Part shown: piece after piece, positions 1 through 6,000 of the stretch
Numbering within the stretch: the first letter of the stretch is position 1
Layout of the letters: each line of letters begins with the position of its first letter
Assembly: GCA_002350625.1 (NCBI GenBank)
Contig: DEFE01000058.1
Coordinates: 1 to 6,535 of the forward strand
Reading direction: 5' to 3'
From: Lachnospiraceae bacterium UBA2860
GTDB lineage: Bacteria; Bacillota; Clostridia; Lachnospirales; Lachnospiraceae
Length of the DNA stretch: 6,535 nt
Notes under the pieces: model-generated
What the model saw: only the letters and a program-made list of their open reading frames with translations
What the model was told of the DNA's origin: nothing
Database searches by the model: none
Translations under genes and position numbers: made by a program

Positions 1-25
1 GCATGGGGATGGAGGTTCATGTTCT

Positions 26-30
26 GGAGG
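26..30 (+). promoter_or_regulatory. Ribosome binding site deciding the methyltransferase-STAS start
   Basis: GGAGG lies five bases before the ATG at 36. This is the best Shine-Dalgarno match near the gene start and is the reason for preferring ATG 36 over the in-frame ATGs at 3 and 9. A second GGAGG at 11-15 is followed by an ATG at 19, but that ATG is out of frame with the gene. Confidence 0.7.
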
Positions 31-35
31 TTACT

Positions 36-1295
36 ATGGATAATCAAGATTTGAGAGAGATCGTCAATCCGGTTTTCAACACGGCGAAGTCCTGTGTCCA
101 GCTTGTTGCTGCAGCCGGGGATGAAGATGCACAGCGTCTTCTTGATGCCCTGGGCTTCGAACCGTTCGGATCACAGGTGGCAAAGAGGCCCGTTCCGCCG
201 GAGATGGTCGAGCAGGTCAAGCGGCTCTTCCCGGCATACACGATTCTTATAGAGTCTCGGTTTCAGGCGATGAACTGCCTGATTGATCGTATGGCAGATC
301 GTCAGATCGTGGATCTGCCCTGTGGCTATACATCGCGAGGGATTCGTCTGTCCCGTCAGGGGAGGACCTATTATGGATTTGATCTTCCTGCGGTGATTGA
401 CGCCATCGGTCCGGCGGTGGAAGGGATCATCGGGAAGAATGAGAAGATTACCTATCATGCGGTGGATGCTACGAACTACGAGTCACTGGAAGCGGCGTTC
501 ACTGAGGACAGCAAAAATCTTCTGATCACTACCGAAGGGCTGCTGATGTATTTCAGCCAGTCTGAGTTGGAGGAGGTGTTCTCCAATGTGCATCGTCTCC
601 TTAAGAAGTACGGCGGAAGCTGGGTGACCACGGACAGGGCATACTTCCTGCATGATAAAGAAGTTGTCAGCGGTGCGTTGGGGAATGATCCGCAGCTGAA
701 CGCGATGTATGCGGCGATTACGAACCAGGCCGCCGCCACGACAGCGGATGTCAAGTTTAATGACAGTGTGTTCTTCGATGCTGACGAAGACGAGGTCAGG
801 GCGTTCATTAAAAAGATGGGCTTTGAACTGAACGAGATCTGCATGGCGGATTATCTGCCGGAGAAGTTTGGTTCCCTCGCAGGCAATCCGGAGGCGGATC
901 AAGCCGTGCGGGATGCCTTCGGAAAGATGATGTTCTGGGAACTGACTGTGGCGGACACGGCTGCAGCAAAGCCGGCAGCGCCTGATCAGAATCTTCCGTT
1001 TAAGGTTGATGTAGAACTGAAGGACGGCGTATTTACTGCTTCCGTGCAGGGCCGCATGGATACGATGACAGCTCCGGAGCTGCTGGCGAAGTTCCAGGAG
1101 GCCGGAGAGGGAATCGAGGCGATTCATGTCGATGTGAGCCGGATGGCGTATGTGTCTTCGGCCGGCCTGCGCGTCCTGCTGATGATGTACAAGTCGCTGA
1201 AGGATAAGGGGCAGTTCGACTTATCCGGAGTGAGTGATGATGTCCGGGAGATTCTCGAGACGACAGGATTTGACCAGTTTCTTCTGAAGGATTAA
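36..1295 (+). CDS. LCM-type SAM-dependent methyltransferase fused to a C-terminal STAS domain
   Basis: The 419-residue product has two domains. Residues about 60-300 resemble the leucine carboxyl methyltransferase (LCM/PPM1/TcmP) family. The SAM-binding motif I region is DLPCGYTSRG (93-102), followed by the family's Asp-Leu-Pro signature in FDLPAVI (115-121) and the TEGLLMYF motif (166-173). This family methylates carboxyl or hydroxyl groups; the substrate here is unknown. An Ala/Pro-rich linker (about 309-319) leads to a STAS domain (about 320-419) of the SpoIIAA/RsbV type, with VDVSRMAYVSSAGLRVLL around residues 366-382. Ser375 lines up with the serine phosphorylated by anti-sigma kinases. 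No signal peptide or membrane segment is seen, so it is presumably cytoplasmic. The ATG at 36 is chosen because GGAGG precedes it by five bases. In-frame ATGs at 3 and 9 would add 11 or 9 residues, and the frame is open to the window edge. Domain calls are confident; the biological role is inference. Confidence 0.88.
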   Translation: MDNQDLREIVNPVFNTAKSCVQLVAAAGDEDAQRLLDALGFEPFGSQVAKRPVPPEMVEQVKRLFPAYTILIESRFQAMNCLIDRMADRQIVDLPCGYTSRGIRLSRQGRTYYGFDLPAVIDAIGPAVEGIIGKNEKITYHAVDATNYESLEAAFTEDSKNLLITTEGLLMYFSQSELEEVFSNVHRLLKKYGGSWVTTDRAYFLHDKEVVSGALGNDPQLNAMYAAITNQAAATTADVKFNDSVFFDADEDEVRAFIKKMGFELNEICMADYLPEKFGSLAGNPEADQAVRDAFGKMMFWELTVADTAAAKPAAPDQNLPFKVDVELKDGVFTASVQGRMDTMTAPELLAKFQEAGEGIEAIHVDVSRMAYVSSAGLRVLLMMYKSLKDKGQFDLSGVSDDVREILETTGFDQFLLKD

Positions 1296-1304
1296 GGGAC
1301 TCAT

Positions 1305-1354
1305 AGGGGACGGTTCCAAGTTCGGCTGAGCGAACGGAGAACCGTCCTTTTGTT
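1305..1354 (+). terminator. Intrinsic terminator after the methyltransferase-STAS gene
   Basis: A long imperfect hairpin begins 10 bases after the stop codon. The outer stem is GGACGGTTC (1308-1316) with GAACCGTCC (1339-1347), extended by two G-U pairs and one A-U pair. After a 3x3 internal loop, an inner stem GTTCG (1320-1324) pairs with CGAAC (1331-1335) around a six-base loop. The 3' arm runs into TTTTGTT (1348-1354), a usable but interrupted U-tract. The outer arms also resemble a GGGGACGGTTC sequence recalled from Clostridia intergenic regions, so the element may be a dispersed repeat serving as a terminator. Confidence 0.75.
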
Positions 1355-1358
1355 CATC

Positions 1359-1387
1359 TGGACTTTTTCCTTTTCAGTCAGTATAAT
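1359..1387 (+). promoter_or_regulatory. Sigma-A-type promoter of asnS
   Basis: A perfect -10 hexamer TATAAT is at 1382-1387. Seventeen bases upstream is TGGACT (1359-1364), which matches four of six positions of the TTGACA -35 consensus. Transcription would start near 1394, giving a leader of only about 35 bases before the asnS ATG. That is too short for a T-box or other aminoacyl-tRNA-sensing leader, so constitutive expression is the simplest reading. Confidence 0.7.
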
Positions 1388-1428
1388 TGACGGAAGTATG
1401 ATTGGTTAGTTAAAAAGGAGCGTTTATC

Positions 1429-2823
1429 ATGCAAAAACTCGTGACTGTAAGGGAGCTTTTTAAGGAGACAGATAAGTTCATCGATCAGAAGATCACTGTG
1501 GGCGGCTGGGTGCGCAGCATCCGCGATTCGAAGACCTTCGGATTCATGGTGCTTCATGACGGCACTTATTTCAATACGCTGCAGGTCGTGTTCCACGACA
1601 AGATGGATAATTTTGAGGAGATCGCGCACTTAAATGTCGGCGCCGCGGTCATTGTGACCGGTACGCTTGTCGCGACGCCGGAGGCGAAGCAGGCATTTGA
1701 GATCCAGGCGGACAGCGTTGAGGTCGAAGGGACGTCGACGCCGGATTACCCGATGCAGAAGAAGCGCCACAGCGTGGAGTTCCTGCGCCAGATGCCGCAT
1801 CTGAGACCGCGCACCAATATGTTCCAGGCGACTTTCCGCGTGCGCTCGCTGATCGCTTATGCGATCCATCAGTTCTTCCAGGACAGGGGCTTTGTCTACG
1901 TGCATACGCCGATCATCACGGGATCGGACGCTGAGGGCGCGGGAGAGATGTTCCAGGTCACGACGATGGATCTGGCGAATCTGCCGAAGACGGAAGACGG
2001 ACGGATCGATTATGCGCAGGACTTCTTTGGAAAGTCCACGAACCTGACTGTGTCCGGACAGCTGAATGCTGAGACATTTGCGCAGGCATTCCGCAGCGTC
2101 TATACTTTCGGACCGACCTTCCGCGCCGAGAACTCGAACACGACGCGCCACGCGGCGGAATTCTGGATGATTGAGCCGGAGATCGCATTTGCGGATATCA
2201 ATGACGACATGGATCTCGCGGAGGATATGCTGAAGTACATCATCCGCTACGTTCTTGAGAAGGCGCCGGAGGAGATGGAATTCTTCAACAGCTTCGTCGA
2301 CAAGGGGCTGCTTGAGCGCCTGCATCACGTCGAGAGCTCGGCGTTCGGCCGCGTCACGTATACGGAGGCGATCGAGATTCTGCAGAAGTCCGGCAGGAAG
2401 TTTGATTATGAGCCGGTCTGGGGCGCGGAGCTGCAGACGGAGCATGAGAGATATCTGACGGAGGAGGTCTATAAGAAGCCGATCTTTGTCATCAATTATC
2501 CGAAGGACTGCAAGGCTTTCTACATGAAGCAGAACGATGACGGCAAGACTGTGGCGGCGATGGACTGCCTCGTGCCGGGCATCGGCGAGATCGTCGGCGG
2601 CAGCCAGAGAGAGGACGATTACGACAAGCTGGTCACGCGCATGCAGGAGCTCGGGATGGATCTTTCGCAGTATGATTTCTATCTCGATCTCAGAAAGTTC
2701 GGGACGACGCGGCACGCGGGCTTCGGCCTTGGCTTTGAGCGGTGCGTGATGTATCTGACGGGTATGCAGAATATCCGCGACGTACTGCCCTTCCCGCGCA
2801 CGGTGGGGACCTGCGAGCTGTAA
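1429..2823 (+). CDS. asnS: Asparaginyl-tRNA synthetase (AsnRS)
   Basis: This cytoplasmic class IIb aminoacyl-tRNA synthetase activates asparagine with ATP and charges tRNA-Asn. The 464-residue length agrees with bacterial AsnRS (E. coli 466). An N-terminal OB-fold anticodon-binding domain occupies about residues 15-105 (ITVGGWVRSIRDSKTFGF near 22-39). The catalytic core follows: motif 1 region with VYVHTPIITGSDAEGAGEMF (156-175), motif 2 starting FRAENSNTTRHAAEF (231-245), and motif 3 GFGLGFERCVMYLTGMQNIR (431-450), running into the usual FPRT near the C-terminus. The NTTRHAAEF and GMQNIRDVLPFPRT contexts favour AsnRS over AspRS or LysRS. AAGGAG at 1415-1420 lies eight bases before the ATG. 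The gene has its own promoter and terminator. Its presence suggests direct Asn-tRNA formation, though an indirect amidotransferase route could coexist elsewhere in the genome. Confidence 0.98.
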   Translation: MQKLVTVRELFKETDKFIDQKITVGGWVRSIRDSKTFGFMVLHDGTYFNTLQVVFHDKMDNFEEIAHLNVGAAVIVTGTLVATPEAKQAFEIQADSVEVEGTSTPDYPMQKKRHSVEFLRQMPHLRPRTNMFQATFRVRSLIAYAIHQFFQDRGFVYVHTPIITGSDAEGAGEMFQVTTMDLANLPKTEDGRIDYAQDFFGKSTNLTVSGQLNAETFAQAFRSVYTFGPTFRAENSNTTRHAAEFWMIEPEIAFADINDDMDLAEDMLKYIIRYVLEKAPEEMEFFNSFVDKGLLERLHHVESSAFGRVTYTEAIEILQKSGRKFDYEPVWGAELQTEHERYLTEEVYKKPIFVINYPKDCKAFYMKQNDDGKTVAAMDCLVPGIGEIVGGSQREDDYDKLVTRMQELGMDLSQYDFYLDLRKFGTTRHAGFGLGFERCVMYLTGMQNIRDVLPFPRTVGTCEL

Positions 2824-2846
2824 AGAGTAAAGTATATATGCGATTT

Positions 2847-2877
2847 AAAGAGTTGCCAGTCTGCTGGCAACTTTTTT
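2847..2877 (+). terminator. Intrinsic terminator of asnS
   Basis: An uninterrupted eight-base stem, GTTGCCAG (2852-2859) with CTGGCAAC (2864-2871), closes a TCTG tetraloop and is followed directly by TTTTTT (2872-2877). Upstream A/G bases (AAAGA, 2847-2851) can pair with the T-tract to extend the stem. It lies 28 bases after the asnS stop and should separate asnS from addB transcription. In the other orientation the flank has only a short T-run, so strong bidirectional activity is unlikely. Confidence 0.9.
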
Positions 2878-2903
2878 GTGCGTTGATTTTGCAGGATCGA
2901 ATA

Positions 2904-2909
2904 TTGACA
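2904..2909 (+). promoter_or_regulatory. Consensus -35 element (TTGACA) upstream of addB
   Basis: A perfect TTGACA lies 103 bases before the addB ATG. Its -10 partner is not clear-cut: TAATAC (2925-2930) leaves a short 15-base spacer, and TACACC (2928-2933) gives an 18-base spacer but a poor match. Both candidates overlap the right arm of the inverted repeat at 2913-2932, so a protein bound there could block the promoter. Confidence is moderate because only the -35 is strong. Confidence 0.5.
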
Positions 2910-2912
2910 AAA

Positions 2913-2932
2913 GTGTATCATTGCTAATACAC
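2913..2932. promoter_or_regulatory. Operator-like 6-8-6 inverted repeat in the addB upstream region
   Basis: The arms GTGTAT (2913-2918) and ATACAC (2927-2932) are perfect inverted repeats separated by eight bases, giving a dyad of two helical turns starting four bases after the TTGACA. There is no T-run after it and the stem is AT-rich, so it fits a binding site for a dimeric helix-turn-helix repressor (for example GntR, MarR or TetR type) better than an RNA terminator. No regulator gene is in the window, and the assignment to any family is inference. Confidence 0.45.
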
Positions 2933-2957
2933 CTATGCCTGCTCGTGGAAAAATGTT

Positions 2958-2963
2958 TATAAT
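2958..2963 (+). promoter_or_regulatory. Candidate -10 element (TATAAT) proximal to addB
   Basis: A perfect TATAAT sits 48 bases before the addB ATG. No sequence at 16-18 bases upstream resembles TTGACA. A TG lies just upstream (2954-2955), but one base away from the extended -10 position. If used, it would give a leader of about 40 bases. It may be a weak or activator-dependent second promoter, or a chance match in AT-rich DNA. Confidence 0.35.
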
Positions 2964-3011
2964 AAGGTCAGGGAGCGCTGTCCCCACTGATAACTTTGAT
3001 GGAGATCGAAT

Positions 3012-6000
3012 ATGGCTCTGCGTTTTTATATCGGCGGCTCCGGTTCAGGTAAGTCCCGGGCTGTCTACGAAAAGATCATAGAGGAATCGCTTCGGGAGAG
3101 ACATCGTCGCTTCCTTGTCCTTGTGCCGGAGCAGGCGACGATGGAGACGCAGCGGCAGATTATCCGCCTGCACCCGCGCCACGGGATCATGAACATCGAC
3201 GTGCTCAGTATGACACGCCTGGCGTATCGCGTGTTCGCTGAGGTGGGATACCGGAGAGAGGAGATGCTCGAGGAGATCGGCAAGACCTTTCTGCTCGAGA
3301 AGATCGCGCTCGCCGAGCAGAAGAATCTTCCGCATTACGGGCGGCTGCTGCCGCGACCGGAGTTCCTTGCGGAGATGAAGGCGACGATCTCGGAACTGAT
3401 GGTCTACGGTGTGGAGCCGGAGAACATCAGGGCGCTGTTTGACAGTAGCGGCGCAGGGGATAAGCGTGGAGACAACAGTAACGCCGACGCAGCGGATCTG
3501 CTGCCCGCGGACAGCGTGCTTTCAAGAAAACTGCGCGATATCGAACTGGTCTACCGCCGCTTTCGCGAGCGGCTTGCGGGCAGCTACATGACCGCGGAGG
3601 AGCTGCCGGAGAGGCTGAGCCATCTGGCGGAGAAATCGCAGCTGATCCGCGGCTCGGTGCTGGTGCTGGATGGTTTCACGGGTTTCACGCCGCTGCAGGT
3701 GCAGCTCCTTGAGAAGCTGCTGCCGCTTGTCAGCGATATCTATGTGACGGTGACGATGGATCCGCGCATTAATCCGTTCGCCCCCTACAGGGAGACGGAT
3801 CTCTTCTCGCTCGGCAGCCGGATGGTGCAGGAGCTGCAGGAAATGGCAAAAAAAGCGGGTGTGGAGACGGTGAAGCCTGTTTACATCGAAAATGGCGCAA
3901 GCAGCCGCCACGGCACTTCCCCGCAGCTGCAGCAGCTGGAGAAGCGGCTGTTTCGCAACGGCGGCAGACGTACTGCTGCAGCAGGCAGCGGCAGGACGGC
4001 AGACATTGCCGGCGGGACAATGCAGGTCATCGACCAGACCGCACAGGCAAGCATTGTCTCCGACCGGACAGCGCAAACCGCCGGCCCGGCCGCTCAGTCC
4101 TCCCCCGATATCCGCATCTTCAGCGCCGGCACGCCGCGCGGAGAGATCGCTTTCGTCGCGGATGAGATCTGCCGCATGGTGCGCACGGAGGGGCTCCGCT
4201 ACCGCGACTTTGCGGTGGTGAGCGGTGACCTTGCCACCTACGGCCGCTACGTGCGCGAGCGGTTCGGCCGTGACGACATCCCTTTTTTCATCGACGAGAA
4301 GCGGCCGCTCACGGCCAATCCTTTTATGGAATACCTGCGCGCCGCGCTCGAGGCGTGCACGGAGAATTATACGTACAGCGGCATGTTCCGCATGCTGAAG
4401 AGCGGTATCACGGACTTCGACGGCGCCGCGGTGGACCAGCTGGAAAACTACGTGATCGCCTGCGGGATTCGGGGGAAGAACGCGTGGCGGAAGCCATTTG
4501 CGAGGATCTACGTCGGCGAGGACCCGGCGGAGATCATGCAGCTGAATGCGCTGCGCGAGGAGATTCTCGCGCTTCTCGACCCGCTCGCGGAGGCGCTCGC
4601 AAAGCGCGGCGGGACCGTGCGCGAGAAGACGGAGGCGCTGCGCGCGTTCTGTATCGCGAGCCGGGCGGAGGAGAAGCTGACGGCGCGCGGGGAGCACTTC
4701 GAGGCGGAGGGGCGCGGCGAACTCGCGCGCGAGTACGCGCAGGTCTGGCCGTACATCGACAGCTTCCTCGACAAGCTCACGCAGGTACTCGGTGACGAGA
4801 AGGTGTCGATGCGGGATTTTCGCGCGCTCATCGAAGCGGGCTTCGGCGAGGCGCGGGTGGCGGTGATTCCGCCCGGGAGCGACCGTGTCCTGATCGGCGA
4901 CATGGAGCGGAGCCGCCTCATGGACATCCGCGTGCTGTTCTTCGTCGGCGTAAATGAAGGCATGATCCCGAAGACGCCGTCCGGCGGCGGTATCCTGAGC
5001 GAGGCGGACCGCACACAGCTGCTCACGCACAAGGTGGCGCTGAAGCCCACCGCACGGACGCAGCTCTTTATCGACCGCTTCTATCTTTACCTGACGCTCA
5101 CGAAGCCATCGCAGCGGCTCATCTTGTCCTATGCATCCGCAAATGCCGCCGGCGAGGTCATGCGCCCTGCCTATCTGATCGGGACGCTCCAGCGCCTGTT
5201 CCCGGAGCTTCAGGTGGAGAAAGAGGCGGAGCGTGCGGGGCGGCTGCCGGAGCGGGAGGGCAGCGGCATTTCCGCGCTCACGCGCGTCATGGCCTGCCTC
5301 GACGACGCGCTGCCGGATGCAGCGTCATTGGAGCTTTTCGCGCATTACCGGAGACAGCCGCCTTATGCGCGGCGCTGCGGGACACTGCTCGAGGCCGCAA
5401 GTATGCGGAAGCAGACGGACAGCATCAGCCGGGCGGCGGCGCGCGCGCTTTACGGGGACGTCTTAAGCGGCTCGGCTTCGCGGCTCGAGAAGTATGCGGC
5501 CTGCAAGTACGCGCATTTCCTCGCCTACGGGCTGCGGCTGCGGCCGCGGCAGGAATATGAATTTTCGGGACTCGGTCTGGGATCGATCCTGCACGACGCT
5601 TTGGAGCATTTTGCGCTCATGGCGCGGCGCGACGGGAAGACCTGGGCGGATCTGAAGGAGGATGCGGACAGCCGGAAGCGCTATGCGGATGAGAGCATCC
5701 GCGAGGCGGTCAGCAGCTACGGCAGCGGGATTTTTGCGGACAGCGCGCGGGACGCGTACGCGGTGAGCCGCATGCAGCGGCTCATGGAGGAGACGGTCTG
5801 GGTGCAGGCGGAGCAGCTTGCCGCGGGTGATTTTGCGCCGGCGGGCGAGGAGGCTGCGTTCGGCGGCAGGGACGGCCTGTCTTCGTTCAATGCCGCGCTG
5901 CCCGGGGGCGGGCGGCTTGAGCTCATGGGGCGCATCGACCGGATTGATACCTGCGATGCGGACGGCAAAATCTATGTCAAGATCATCGACTACAAGACGG

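Noticed and set aside
1320..1335. Possible LexA/DinR SOS box (GTTCG...CGAAC)
   Set aside because: The half-sites are in the inverse order of the Gram-positive SOS box (CGAAC-N4-GTTCG) and the spacing is six. They are better explained as the inner stem of the terminator hairpin.
1377..1391. Small dyad GTCA-N7-TGAC around the asnS -10
   Set aside because: Arms of four bases are too short to distinguish from chance, and the spacer is simply the TATAAT element.
1630..2715. Minus-strand open frame of 361 codons opposite asnS
   Set aside because: It lies wholly within asnS, has a composition typical of a shadow frame (Arg/Leu/His-rich), and shows no family motif.
2742..2927. Small + strand open frame running from the end of asnS into the intergenic region
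   Set aside because: It begins inside asnS in another frame, crosses the asnS terminator hairpin, and has no convincing ribosome binding site.
3522..5030. Very long open frame (502 codons) on the minus strand opposite addB
   Set aside because: It is exactly antiparallel to a well-supported addB reading frame. Its translation is Arg/His/Leu/Ala-rich with no recognisable motif. Long antisense open frames are expected opposite GC-rich codons.
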